Shown piece by piece: positions 46,923 to 59,496 of a stretch of DNA of 64,000 bases. A model generated the notes under the pieces. It searched no databases, had not been told where the DNA came from, and saw only the letters and a list, made by a program, of their open reading frames with translations. The DNA is from Polytrichum commune (Eukaryota > Streptophyta > Polytrichopsida > Polytrichales > Polytrichaceae). Numbering within the stretch: the stretch's first letter is position 1; the number at the start of each line of letters is the position of its first letter. The position numbers and the translations under genes were made by a program. The stretch lies in NCBI GenBank assembly GCA_950295325.1, contig OX485805.1, positions 34,519,501 to 34,583,500 on the forward strand, read 5' to 3'.

Positions 46923-47313
46923 CACGGGTAGATCACTCCATTGTCAAGTTGAACACCACGTGCGACCAAAAAAAATCTTCTTTTGGTAAGTTGCACCACC
47001 AAAATGGGTCAAAATTTTATCAAATGTTTTTCATGAGTAGATATACACAGTACCTATGACATAGTTAAAAGTGGTAACTAAATTTGATAATTTGTTTTTT
47101 TCATAAAACATACCATTTCTAACTAGAATGACACTGAGTTGAACTAAAACAATTACTAAAAATTTCAAAAAAGTATACAAAAGATACTATCAATGGTTAT
47201 GTATATGTAGAAAAAATATCATAAATTTTAAAATTAAATATGGCATGTAATATAGGGGTAGCAAACTTTGTCCGCACGTGGTGTCAACTTGACAATGAAG
47301 TGACCTCCCCGTG
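46923..47313. mobile_element. hAT-type MITE with perfect 8-bp duplication, copy 1
   Basis: The element is flanked by ATTAGACT (46915-46922 and 47314-47321), a perfect 8-bp target duplication. The TIRs run about 50 bp: CACGGGTAGATCACTCCATT, then GTCAAGTTGAACACCACGTG on the left, and the inverted equivalent on the right. 8-bp duplications are characteristic of hAT transposons. There is no coding sequence in 391 bp. Related to 55533-56094. Confidence 0.9.
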
Positions 47314-47694
47314 ATTAGACTACAACTCTATTGCTGAACATTAAATGTCTCCAAGTGCCTTTCTTGAGTTGGTTTTGAGACAATCCCATAGACAAGAAAG
47401 ATAAACTATTGCTACACAAATTGTGCCAATGGACAATGCCAAAATCTATGCAATATTGTATGGAGATGTAATTTCATGACATGTGTATTGAAAATACAAT
47501 TTACACAAGCCAGGGGAATATTTTGACATTGGAGAACCCAACTTTTTCTAGCGGATTCTAGTTGGAATAAATGGTCCTCGACCTATCCATGGTCTTTACC
47601 AATAAAAGGGGAATACAATTTTTCTAATATCACGTCAATGTTAAGATCCTATTCAATATTTTGTATTTGGTATAAAATATTCAATATTCAATAT

Positions 47695-47985
47695 CAAGTT
47701 ATAAACCTATTAAGAGCTCAATAGCTTGTCGTGTATCGGAGCCTATTTCAAAAGTTGAATGGAGCTTTTTGGACCTCCTCTTGCCATCCCATAAACTTTG
47801 AGGAAACCTTTAAGTTTTACAATAGGCTATGCCCATGAGACATGCCATCCTAAATCTCAAACATACCTATGCAAGGCCAGCTCAACCCACCCATCCTAGC
47901 ATGATAAGCTAGGTAATTGGTTTTTAGCAACCCAACACCACCCTTTGAGTATCGTTATTTAAGCATTCAAAAAGTTGGAAACTGA
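47695..47985 (+). repeat. Interspersed repeat family R1, copy 2
   Basis: It shares CCTATTTCAAAAGTTGAATG, GGACCTCCTCTTGCCATCCC, TAAACTTTG, CATACCTATGCAAGG and CCACCCATCCTAGCATGA with copies at 39572 and 60845. The region matching the 39-bp palindrome of copy 3 is only half preserved here. Confidence 0.7.
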
Positions 47986-50746
47986 CGTTTAATGCATAAG
48001 CTCGCAAACTCACATTTTGGCGAACTCTTGGTGGGAAGTCGATGCGAAGACTTTACAAGTAACACTAACATTGTGCAAATTTCATGTTTTAGCCTACATT
48101 CATTTTCATTTTACATTTTCATGGTGTAGGTACGTCACATGTAGAGGGGAGTGGATGTCAAAAGGGGATAGTCCAACATCCATGTCAATCAAAGATCCTC
48201 CAAATCTCGCCAAAAGATAATACAAAGGCTCAAAGCTTGTCAAGAAGTCTTATTTGTACATAGATTGATGGACCCTAATTTGTCGTGGTGGTTCAGTTTG
48301 ATTTGGGCACCTTATCAACATAACGTCCTTTTTGAGACCATCAAATTCGTGTCATGAATTCAATCATGTACTAAGTTATGTGTGTCAAATCATAACTTAG
48401 TACATGACCATCCACCCATTTTCCATTTGCAAATGAGCACTTGACATGTGCCCCCTTCCCATCAACTGGGTATTAAGTAAACATACATATTTTGCATGAT
48501 TTTTGGATATAATGAAATTACGTACATGTTGTTCTTTTCAACTCATAACAAAAGAGAAAGGTAATTATGATCCCCCAACTTTGTTCATTTCAATTGGGTC
48601 CCACTAAACTAAATCATGTTTAATCCCCCCCCCCCTTTTTCCCTGCATCCTTTTTAATCCCTGGTAATGCTATGAAAGTTTATTTGAGCAAAAAAATTGA
48701 GATTTATCCTTGAAGTTTGGGTCAACCAAAAAGAGGTGACCCAACTTCAAGGGTAAGTCCTTGCTTAGAAATTGATATACTTGTCATTAAGATAACCAAG
48801 CGCTTCACCCTTACATGATGAAACATCCCAAAATGGGAGCTATATTGTTGTAATTCATAACATTTGCACTAAAAAAGAATATCAAATTTGTCTAACCTTG
48901 ATGTTTGTCGTAGCTAAAACCTCATTGCAAGGATCACGTGGACTCACCACTACACTAATATCACCTATTTGTGTGGTTTATGTGTTACTATAGGTGTTTG
49001 CTAAGAGTGCCATTTTAGACCCAAATAGCATTCGTAAGTAGTATGAAAGCAACATTGAATAACTTACTCTATAAACAATGATGCTCTCAATAGAATGATA
49101 CATCAACATGCAACTCCAATGGTAAACCGCATCAACGGGTGATGTTGGTGTAACTCTTGTCCATATGATAACTTCATAACACATATCAACTACTATCAGT
49201 TGTTCCGTTCTAATAATATCAATATCATGCTTCACCCAAATTGTTTAGCATGTATATGCTAATGCAATACTTTGTTATGAGATTAAACAACATATAATTC
49301 CGAATGAAATTAACTTCTTCCCAGCTCCACGGAATGAGCAAAGCCAGTTGAATAATGTTATGTCTTTGATCTACTATAACGATGCATTCAAAACTCAAAA
49401 CCATAGATTGTATGACCATTTAGTGGAAGGAAATTAATGTAGTTGATCGAACCAATCCATTCATGTAGTGCCTTTAACTTGGGATTTGATATCCTAGATG
49501 TAGTCATAGAGTCCTTCATTAAAAGATGGTACTAAGCTTGTATGCAAAGCGGCTCTTTGATGACACTTACTTCCATTGTAGGCCGGCGTTACTAATCTAT
49601 TCAGTAAGTAGTTGTAAATTTGTTTCTTTTAAGTGTAGAGGAGGCTAATCCAGTCCCTTACCTTAAGACCCACCTTATGAGATGCTCCCATTCCCATAAC
49701 CTTCAGTCTCCTAAAGTTGTCCCAATGACTTGCCAAATTATTTTAGTGAGGGGTTGATCACACGGGCCGCTTTTGAAATCATCCGTCAGCATCTCCAGTT
49801 GTAGTAATGTGAAAAGTGGTGGGCTAACATATGTTTCTCAACATAATCCCAACAATCTCACTGTTAAAACTGGACATAATGTTTGGTGTGATCAAGGCCT
49901 GAGAGGATCCGAAAAAATGGGTGCTAGGGTTGCTTGTAGGGGGGCACACTGGGGGTCCACCCAGCCTCCAACCAACCTGGCTGGACCTCCCGGTGTGGCC
50001 ATGCTTTCAAAGGGGTGGATGGTCACAAAACAAATGAGACACGGTCACAAGACAAGTGAAGCATTGTGGTCACATGATGGGTTACATTCCGGTTTAGATA
50101 TTGAGCGGCAAGATTAAACCCTTTGATGCTAGTTGTTGTTGTAGTTACCTTTGAGATGTTTGTTTTGGTTTGAGCAGATGAGGTAGAAAAACCAAAAATG
50201 GTGAATGACCGCAACTAGTCCACTAGACTAGGGGTATAATGAGTCTTGTGTGGATCCACATTGTCTAATTGGAAAAGTGGTGGCTTGAAAAGGATACAGT
50301 GATAGGTGGGATACAATGCTTGGCCGGATAGGTGTTGTTTCACACCACTTGCAATCACTTTTGGGTGCCATTAAGCTAACCGTTTTGTGTGCAGTCATAT
50401 GCAAAGTAGGATATTTTGATGCTCAAATTAAGGACACTCAATTACACAAGTAGGGGGTTTGGCTTACTTGTCTCTTTGGGAAAATGTAACTAATTATTCA
50501 CATGGAATAAAATTATGAAACAACTTGTATTCTTCATCATTCCTCTACTCCCTCATGGTAGAAATATAAAAATAAAAACATTGAAAATAAGTCTACTCAT
50601 GTATAGAAAGAGTAGCTTGAAGTTTGTTCAATGTTTTTATTTTTATTTTTCTACCTATGGATTATGATGCGCGTGTCATAGAACTCCTTACATATTGACT
50701 TTATATTTTCTAGAGTAGGTCCAATTTGTATGCATTACCCAGCTAA
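47986..50746. other. Intergenic DNA without recognised genes
   Basis: The 114-codon frame at 49773-50117 has no recognised domain and no codon-use support. C runs lie near 48629. Nothing else was seen. Confidence 0.3.
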
Positions 50747-51114
50747 GGGCCGGTTCACATGGGGTCCCAAGTCCCACTCATCTTAGCAAGTCCCACCATG
50801 GAGGCAAAGTCCCAACGTTTGAGCCTCAAGAAACCATTAAACTATGGTTAATATCATCAAACTCATATCTTGATTCTTTTATGTAAAATATTTGTGTGGC
50901 TTGTGTTGAGAGTTGGGTCCAGCTTTTTGCACGACCCAACTCTCAACACAAGTCCCGAGCCTAACCTTCAAAAAGTGTTGCCATGTCATACTCAAGACTT
51001 AGAAATTGAGATCCATGTGAGGTGGTAAGCCCCAACTTCCATGCTTCCAACAGCTAAGATTGCACAGATTGACCTCAAGTGACTAGGGACTTCACACCCC
51101 GTGTGAACCGGCCC
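50747..51114. mobile_element. Tourist-like (PIF/Harbinger) MITE
   Basis: The left end GGGCCGGTTCACATGGGGTC and inverted right end GGGCCGGTTCACACGGGGTG match. The left flank is TAA and the right flank is AAA. An internal hairpin at 50901-50951 has 19-base perfect arms (half TTGTGTTGAGAGTTGGGTC). It is the reference copy for the degraded element at 2870-3874. Confidence 0.75.
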
Positions 51115-51889
51115 AAAAACTCGGGGCATGGGTGGACTTAAAGAAAACACCCTTCAAAAACCCTAACATACTCAAAGCACACCTTCTTATTATCTTAATT
51201 TTCTACACTATCTAATTCCATTTCACTAACCTAATGTCGTACACGACTTATATAACCACGAGTCTCAAAATTGGCTCAGTAGCTCAAAGGAATGGTCCCA
51301 AAACACCCCTCTACCTTACACGACAAACACCAAACTTCTTTCGAAGACAATCACCATCTACACCCATAAACTAAACAACGAACAAGAGATACAAACCACA
51401 CCATAGACAAGCCGTTCATCCAAACGGGTGATGAATGTCCTTGAACCTACATCCAACCCTACCACATGGCTCATTTCAAATGGATAAAGGGTTGACCTAT
51501 CCTTCTCTATGGAAAGTTTGTAGGGGAAAGTAGGATAGGGTAAATAGGGTGATAGGGTGACACCGTGATCTACGCAATACTACTACTACTATAGTAGTAT
51601 AGTATGGATCATGGTGAGGCTCCAAGAATAGCAAGTGTCTAATAATGGAAAAAGAAAGTGGGGCATTTAAGAAGATACTTTGATGTTGAGGGCCCATGGA
51701 GTCGCCATCTTTAGCACCGCTCCCTAGCTGCGCGCCCCCCCACTTTCCACCCAAAAAGTGGCCCCACTTCCACACTAACTACATTGTTTGCTTACTATTA
51801 AAAGGCTCCTTTCCTCCCTTTCTACTATCATTGAACTTGGGGATGAACACTAAATTTCCCTTCTATTTGGGGCTCCCTTGCATCCCTTT
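51115..51889. other. Intergenic DNA
   Basis: A TACTACTACTACTATAGTAGTA-type trinucleotide palindrome lies near 51580-51602, and a C run near 51735. No gene was seen. Confidence 0.3.
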
Positions 51890-53092
51890 GCAGTGTGTAT
51901 GTTTGATGAATTTCATTTGACATTCGACTTCAAATCCAAAGTGTCATGTGACGTTTCCAAAACCATAAAATGAATGTCAATTGACATCTACATTTTCTTC
52001 TGAAATGTCACCTCAATGTTACATGCCTAACGGTCATTTCAATTTCTAAGGGTTGCTTTACACCTAGAGCTGGGCCAATTCCCCTTGAGGCCGATTGCGT
52101 GAAATTTCAGTCCCTTTTGGGTTGGAGGTTGGCCTCAACTACACATTATAATAAGATTATAATGGGGGCCAAGTTTTCCATATGTAAAGGCCTTAGGGCC
52201 AAGAAGCTAGGCCGATTCAATAAATCTAGCATTATCCAACAGATCTAGCATAATCTAGGATAGAGCCGTTCATATTTCCACATAATCCAATGGATATAGT
52301 TTGTTGAAAAATTTCATATTCTTTTGAATTATTATTTTTTAATAATGAAATGTGACATTGGCCCCGAGGCCAAGAATTGGCCCTCCATTTTGGGTGCAAC
52401 CAATTCAACGAGCTCGGGTCGTGTCAGACCATGCATTTTTTGATTGAAAATTTCATACCACCAAATCAGCCCGGCCTCTAGGTGTAAAGGGGTTGGGGCC
52501 GATTTCAACCTTTTGGCCAATCACAAGTGAGGATATCAACCCTCTTACACAACAAATTGGCCCGGCCTCTAAGTGTGAAGCAACCCTAAATGTCAATTAA
52601 TGTGTGGTTTTTTTTTCTTCACAAGTCACACTACATGTCAAAACTCTAAATCGTGCGTGTCAATTGATGTGCATTTTATTTTTGTGCAAGTTTTTGCAAA
52701 TGTCAAATGTCAAAAACTTGCAAAAACTTTGTCAAACATACACTCTGTCCCCTTGGCCCTCAACACCGGTGCATATTTTTGACAAAGTTTTTGCAAGTTT
52801 TTTACATTTGACACGCAAAAACTTGCACAAAAATAGATTGCACGTCAATTGACATGCACAATTTAGATTTTGACATATAATGTGACTTGGGAAGGAAAAA
52901 ACTACACTTCAATTGATAGTTTGGAATTTGAAATGACAGGTACTACTAGGCATGTGACGTTGAGGTGACATTTTAGAAGAAAATGTAGATTAGATGTCAA
53001 TTGACATTTTTATTTTATTTTTTGAAAGTGTCATGTGACACTTTGGATTCGAAGTTGAACGTCAAATGAAATTTGTCGAACATACACACTGC
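51890..53092. mobile_element. Foldback element with arms of about 300 bp
   Basis: The termini GCAGTGTGTATG (51890) and CATACACACTGC (to 53092) are inverted. The arms continue with AATTTCATTTGAC, CAAAGTGTCA, TGTCAATTGACATCTA, CATTTTCTTCTRAAATGTCA, GTCAATTGAYGTGCA and TTTTTGTGCAAGTTTTTGC. They reach a short centre near 52740-52772 (TCCCCTTGGCCCTCAACACC). Without the nested MITE in the left arm it would be about 666 bp of almost pure inverted repeat. The motif GTCAATTGAC, itself palindromic, recurs several times. No coding capacity or flanking duplication was seen. Very long TIRs suggest a foldback or Mutator-like origin. Confidence 0.8.
52050..52586. mobile_element. Tourist-like MITE nested in the foldback element
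   Basis: The ends are GGGTTGCTTTACACCTAGAG and, inverted, GGGTTGCTTCACACTTAGAG. TAA flanks both sides (52047-52049 and 52587-52589). Removing the element and one TAA restores an arm that aligns with the opposite foldback arm, so the duplication is verified by an internal empty site. TAA is the classic PIF/Harbinger target. Internally, the blocks GGCCTCTAGGTGTAAAG and GGCCCGGCCTCTAAGTGTGA show a duplicated right end. Confidence 0.85.
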
Positions 53093-53417
53093 TCACCACG
53101 GATTATCCTATTTAGTGTGTTCGTGCCAAGGCTTCCCTTTGCACCCGTCGTCACAAGCCACAAGAAAGGCATATGTATAAAGTCTGAAATAAAACCTTGC
53201 CCGTTGAAAGCCAATAGAAAATGAAAAAAATGCACGTCACATGGAAAGGCAAGAAAATTAAACAAATAGATAAAATGAGCCCGTCAAAATAAGTTCATTA
53301 CGCGAAGGTTGCTACAAAAGGTGCCCTCACCATTACATGTCAACTATATCCCATAACTACATGCAACAATGGTGTATCGAGTAGTATATAAGTCACATTT
53401 TTGTTCATAATGACTTA

Positions 53418-53975
53418 GGGCCGGTTTACACCATAAATCGTGAAGTCGGACCATGGAAGATGGCCCTTTTCCATGGTCCGACTTCATGGTCTGACTTTCA
53501 TGGTCCAATTCTTTTTTAAATCAATTTGCAAAGCTTTTGGGCTGCTCACTAGGTGTAAACGGAATGTGGACCAAGAGAATGACCATGCACTAGAAAGTGA
53601 ATGTGCTGTTTTTTTTTTAAATACATGCCCAAAAAGGGCAAGTTTGAGAAAATAATCAAGTTTGACCATTCTCTTGTCTCCATCTTCTATTCCCCGTTAA
53701 AAATTCATTATAACATCATTTCTCTACCATGGGCCCTTGCCATTTCCTACCAAAGCACCTCTTTTGCCCCTCCCATTACAAAACCCATTGGACCATGTCA
53801 GTGGACAATGTAGGCCTTAAAAAAAATAAAAATTTGGAGACCTCGGACTCCATGATCACTCTGACGTATTTTCCTCGGTGTAGACCAAAGTGGTCCAAGG
53901 ACGAGTTCAACAACCAATCAAAATTTTTACAGGGCCTTGCGACAACTTCATGGGCCATGGTGTAGACAACCCCCC
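53418..53975. mobile_element. Tourist-like element with perfect internal hairpin
   Basis: The left end GGGCCGGTTTACACCATAAA and the inverted right end GGGGGTTGTCTACACCATGG share the family design. The left flank is TTA; the right boundary is blurred by a C run. A 16-bp perfect hairpin (AAGTCGGACCATGGAA, arms 53443-53458 and 53469-53484) lies just inside the left end. Confidence 0.6.
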
Positions 53976-54299
53976 AAGGAGATACGAGTCAACTCCTACA
54001 CTTGTAAGTGACACCTAACGAAACCCGATTTCAGATTTGTGTTGAGTTTTCAATGTGTCTTTTCTAAAAGATACATCCGGTTGGGGATTGTTAACAAGAT
54101 TCCTAGGCATGTTTCTAGATGTTTGGACAAGGGTTTTGATTTTATTATTTATTTTTTAAAATGTTTTTGGCACTCATTGAAAATTCAATTGCTAAGGGTT
54201 TTGAAATTGGCAGATTGACCTTTCCCTGTTTAATCATGCTCCTCGTCTTCGTGCTGCCATATTACCACTGTGACCTGACACTTTGAAATTATGGTACTG

Positions 54300-54413
54300 T
54301 TCTCCCTCTTTAGTATGACACTTTGGGAAACACAAAAAAGAGTCGTATTATCGAGGTGTCGTCTTCTCATTAATATGACAAATGGCATAAAGTTGTCATA
54401 ATATCGAGGGAAT
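54300..54413. mobile_element. Stowaway-like MITE
   Basis: TTCTCCCTCTTTAGTATGAC and, inverted, TATTCCCTCGATATTATGAC are TIRs with the Stowaway-style CTCCCTC start. The interior has further inverted words (GTCGTATTATCGAGGTGTCG). Flanking TA is not clear. Confidence 0.55.
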
Positions 54414-55524
54414 ATAAAAACATGAGTAACATGAGCTTAAATATATACAATGAGTTGAAGGAATATAGATGGTATGAAATAATAACTTGTACCTCCAAAC
54501 AAATACAAATAATTTTCAAGAACTCTTGAAATAGGAGTCCAAAGATCTCTGGTGTCACCTACCCAAGTTAACAACTGTCATCTTATCGAAATTCCATGTT
54601 CACTTTTGAAAACTAATCATTTCATTAACACCAAAATTTAAAGAGTTCTCGAATGAGAAACTAGACAACAATGATGCATGGCGTTTAGCATCACTAAGCT
54701 TTACTGTAGGTGGAGCAACATCATCCACATCTACACTAGTAACCCTAATTATCGTTAAGTTCCCAATGATAAGTGAAGTTCCCAAGTAGTCCTCAAGTGA
54801 AAATGGATGTATCATGACTAAGCAACTACATGACGGTCTCTTTCTTTCTAAAGAAAATGGTTGCAATTGAAATACTCTGATAATTTACAACCCTCTATTG
54901 AAAAGTTCACAATACATAATACAAGTGCCCCTCATAACACGGAATTCCGGAATTAAAGGAAAATAATGCTCATGTGATACATTTTCCAAGGAGTTGTGTA
55001 ATGTTATGGATGTTTATATGCGTTTCCCATTTATATTGACTATTTTGTCTAAAATGGTTATCATATTTTGAGTACATAGTTTTGATTTCTTACAAATACG
55101 TGTGTTTTTGGTATCCGTTATTGGAGCCACACTTAACCACATGCCACTCAAATACAAGTGTCCGATTAAGATAAGTAGATCAAATGAGGGTTATTTCACC
55201 TTAGTGCATCATCATCACATTTTGAAGTTTTGGCCCATGACTCATGAGGGTTGTGAATTATTCATTGGTGAGAGCATCTTCACGAATGCCACCAAACCCC
55301 TTCTATCATTACTTGGCATAAAATCCACCACCACCATCATACACTTTTCATTACTTATAGTATTTAATTTCATTTCATATTTGAACTCATATATTTTAAG
55401 TCATTTGGATTCCATGATGCCCAAATTACCTATTTGTACTATCCACGAAATAAAATAATAGCATAAGAATCAATATTATTACATAATCCAAATACTAAGT
55501 GACATGGAAGAACCAAATAGTGTG
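54414..55524. other. Intergenic DNA without recognised genes
   Basis: The 118-codon frame at 55102-55458 has no recognised domain. Nothing else was seen. Confidence 0.3.
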
Positions 55525-55532
55525 TACCCATG

Positions 55533-56094
55533 CACGGGTAGGTCATTCTAAGGCATTTTTGTGCACCACGTGCGGCTGGGTTTTTTTTTGTTTTGGGGCT
55601 ATTTACCTTCAAGAGTTGAATTAAAGCCTCCCTATAATTACTTAAATTTCAAAAATGGCCCATTTGTTTGCACCCTTTCATAACTTATATTGTTCAAGTC
55701 ACTGTAATTTTTTGTACTCTATATTCCTTTGAAGCAATAAAAGCTAATCTACTTCCTAACGCATTGACGAGTGTTAAGGGAAACCATGGAAACAAAGAAG
55801 GGTGCAAACAATAATATCATTGCAAACAAAGTTATGAAGAAAACACATAGGAGACCATAGCAAACATACTAAACATACCTTCTAGGATTCTTATCTTCAG
55901 CCCCTATATTAATTTTACAAAAAAACAATGGCCCACATTTTATGTCCATCTAACTTACTTATAATGGGATTGTCTACATTTAATGGCCCCTTCATTATTT
56001 GGAATTCCTTTATAATTTTTATTTCAAATGATTTTAATCCTCTCTATATTATGCCGCACGTTGTTTTTAAAATGCACTAAGTGACCTACCCGTG
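55533..56094. mobile_element. hAT-type MITE with perfect 8-bp duplication, copy 2
   Basis: TACCCATG flanks both sides (55525-55532 and 56095-56102). The TIRs CACGGGTAGGTCATTCTAAG and, inverted, CACGGGTAGGTCACTTAGTG each contain an ACGTGCGGC-type block about 40-50 bp inside. The family matches 46923-47313. It is 562 bp and has no coding sequence. Confidence 0.9.
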
Positions 56095-56160
56095 TACCCA
56101 TGGCAATCAATAATCCAATATAATTACTTGTACAATAAAATCATGAGTTTAGAGACACAA

Positions 56161-57204
56161 GAGCATCTCCATTGTTGCCACTACATCTCCCTTATGTCTC
56201 CCTTTGACTTTATTGTAGAGGAAGCGAAGGCACAATAGTCACCGCTGCATCCTACAACATCTCCCATTACACAACATTGTCTATGCTATTTAGTATCACG
56301 TGCATTATTTGTGAATGGCCAAAACTAGATGCCTCGAGGTCTAGTAGTGCCACGTCCTCCAATTTGGCGTAGTTTCACTATATGACCCACAAGTCCACTC
56401 TATATGAGCACTATAACTGTGGGTCCCATGATCAAACTTAATAGCTTAGAAATTACATAAGGCTTTACATATAAGTAGTTGAAGGTAAGATTTTGTTTGG
56501 TCAAAGATTGGGAGATATTGACAAATGGTTGTCTTGCAAAGGAGTTGAAACTCACCCCTCTTAAGGTTGCATATTTGAAAGGGTGGAAGGCTTTACATGG
56601 AGAGAGCACCTCTAAATTGATGATAGTGAGATAACATGGGAGCTTATTTGTTAGAAATCACCTTTGAATTATCAATTTGACTTTAGAGATGTCCATATTA
56701 AGAAGGAGTAGTCATGTCCTAAAGCCATTTGCAATATCGCCACCACATTTGACTCCGATTCCTACTCCAAAATGGTGGTGGAGGCGGATTTGGAGTACTA
56801 AATTATATAGAGAATCCCTAAGACTATAGTGGTGGAGGCACCATTGTTATAACACAAAATGCTATTATATATGCAATACCATATTTCCAATAACAAGTTA
56901 GACATATTAGACATGTGTAATTTACAATGAAGTAACCATGCAAAGTTTAATGCTATACATGCAATGTTGAGGAGAGAATGCTTTCTAGCTTTGAAAGAGG
57001 TATGACACATAGTAGAAAAGTCACCATAACTAATACTACATCATAATAGAGTCCCCATTTCATTTTGGTGCCTCCTTATCTGTGTTGATCAATGTAGAGG
57101 GAGATGTGTCTGGATAAGGTGGTGATGTTGATGCCTATGTTTACTTTATTAGTAAAGTTGGAGGGAGACATGAGGGGATGTGAAGACAGTGATGGAGAAA
57201 CTCT
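56161..57204. mobile_element. TIR element of the GAGCATCTCCA type
   Basis: Left GAGCATCTCCATTGTTGCCA with TACATCTCCCTTATGTCTCC matches, inverted, right AGAGTTTCTCCATCACTGTC with CACATCCCCTCATGTCTCCC. This gives TIRs of about 55 bp with 70-80% identity by eye. GAGCATCTCCA-type ends are common on plant MITEs. No transposase was seen in the 1-kb interior. The target duplication was not resolved. Confidence 0.55.
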
Positions 57205-58372
57205 AATGCTTAGCTTCCATGTAAGCTACTCACCCACTAAATTATAGAGGAAGTGTACATTTCACGTGGTAAAATTAACATTTCTACTAGAATTTGGTGG
57301 GTGAACGACCTACATGGAAATCAACCCTTATATCTCTAAACTCGTGACTTTACTAGGCTATGTACGAGTGATTTGACTAGATTATTGGGAATCATGTAGT
57401 CATATAGATACTTATCAAGATACTTCTTACAAACTACGTACAAGTAGGTAATTGGACACCATGCAATACAAAAGATTATACTAGTAAAAAAGTCACATAC
57501 TAGGGTGAAAATTTTAAACTTTGTAATTTTAAAATTAGTACGTGGCAGTAAATACTATATAAGATGAAATATATATTTTCATAAATAGTTCATGATGAGG
57601 AAGAATTGTAGAGGACAATCCCATGGTGGTACAAGGGAAGGTCTAAACAATCCATATGAGTGTGTCTTATGGTGCCCTTATGCATGATGGCACATGATGC
57701 TCCTAGAAGTATGATTCCAAGGTCAATTTTCCCATAACAACTCGACGGTATAGGGTTTAGTTTCATCCATATGAGGGTAACCTCTCATGAGATTGTCTAA
57801 AGAATTTTCATTTGCATGAAGTTGGGCTTTTGAGGAGGGTGTATTTTTAATTGGAAAGAAAGAAAGACCACTCCGATGTTGCCATTGCTGTGAAATATGG
57901 TGCTACTTCAATTTTGAGTTGGTCTAAGTCTATATGTAATTCGAAATGGGTTACACGAGAATTAGAGGGTCCTTGAGGATTATTTCCCTCCTTTCAACGG
58001 TGAACACCTTGAACGGGTGCAGAGAAGCCGGCGGGCACCTATTTCCCCTGGAGGCATATAACCCTATATTCCCACACGAGTAATTAAAATATTTAGTTCA
58101 CCTATATATCTCCACTATAATTTGGTCCACTAGAAATCAAGTGCCAAGAAGGTCACCTATCCAAGTACTATTCTTGCCTTTGACCGCTTAACCTCGGAGT
58201 TGCCATTGGATCTAAGTTTAAGGCCTTCGGTTGAAGCCACCCTTGAGTCTATGATCACGTACTAGGATTTTATGGTTGAAACAACAAGGTACTGGGTGAT
58301 TTGTGGTATCTATTCAAAAACCCATGCAAAAGTCCTACAGAAGTCCAAGATCACTCAAATTCCAATTATATA
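57205..58372. other. Intergenic DNA without recognised genes
   Basis: No recognisable gene or repeat boundary was seen. Confidence 0.3.
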
Positions 58373-58521
58373 ACATTACTCAACACCCGTTGTTTGTTTA
58401 GTGGGCCCTTGGAATATAATAGTCAGATGCTCGGAAAGTTGAGTCTTCTGCTCGACTTTTCGAGCATCCAACTGTTACATTCTGAGTGCCCACTAAACAA
58501 ACAATGATTGTTGAGTAATGT
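58373..58521. mobile_element. Fully palindromic 149-bp MITE
   Basis: ACATTACTCAACA, TTGTTTGTTTAGTGGGC and GATGCTCG on the left are mirrored by GCCCACTAAACAAACAA and TGTTGAGTAATGT on the right. The centre (AAAGTTGAG/TCTTCTG/CTCGACTTT) is also self-complementary. TA flanks both sides, though the outward palindrome makes the duplication ambiguous. Nearly the whole element can form one hairpin. Confidence 0.75.
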
Positions 58522-58924
58522 TATGTAGAAACACGTTAGTTTTGAAGTTTAAATGATCATTTTAGTATTGTTTACTTGGCCGTGCAAATACATGGTTTTT
58601 GGAAAATTTGGGTATATCTTGAAAGACACATATTCATAACAATGTTTTGTAGAACTTGACAATATTCCATGGAATATTATTAGTCCCACAAAACATTGTC
58701 ATGGATGTGAATAATGTTATGGACATCTAATAAAACCAATAATCCACATAACTAAGAAAACCTATATGATCGTTTATTTCTAGAACACAATTTTGAAAAT
58801 GAATAAGACGATAGCATGAAGTTCGAAAAGGATGAAGAATAGGTCACAAAGTCAATTTGAACTTGCAAATCACCTCGTCCTAATCGCATGTTTAAGATCC
58901 TAAGAGAAATGGGTGGAGAGCCAA

Positions 58925-59408
58925 GGGCCACTTCACACACGAACCAAGAGCCGTGACCACGAAATTGTGAGAGCCCAAAAGAAAGTGTCCAAAGGTTGTC
59001 TTAACCCACCTTCAGGCAATGTGGTCACGGACCCTCAAGTGTAGTGTGACCGTGCCCTCAACCAAATGCTATTTCAATGAATTTCTACTACTACGTGTCC
59101 TTACACATGATAAAATAGAATAAATCAACGGTTGTGAGCGTTCAGAGTGCCATGGTCTCCCGGTTTTGTGATAGGCCTACCTCCAAGAGGTGGTTTTCTT
59201 AAAACAATTCAAGTGACCATGAAACAAGACCCATTCGATGCCATGCAGGAATCCATGTAGACTTCACATCCATCTTGCATTCACATACTCCATTGGTCCC
59301 TCAAGCGAAGTGTGAAGCGAACTTGGACCGACTCCGCCTTTTCCACCAACGAGAGTGGTCAAAGTCTAACGGTCACGGGCTCTCAACCTCGTGTGTGAAG
59401 CCGGGCCC
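58925..59408. mobile_element. Tourist-like MITE (GGGCC..CTTCACACACGA family)
   Basis: The left end GGGCCACTTCACACACGAAC with GAGCCGTGACC and the inverted right end GGGCCCGGCTTCACACACGA with GAGAGCCCGTGACC match over about 38 bp. Flanking triplets are CAA (58922-58924) and TAA (59409-59411), one mismatch. Confidence 0.75.
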
Positions 59409-59496
59409 TAAAAGTAGTTCATTTAAGCCGGAATTATGTTAATAGCAGGGATAAGAGAGACAGTAATAACATGTCGTCAACATCACTATTGACTCT

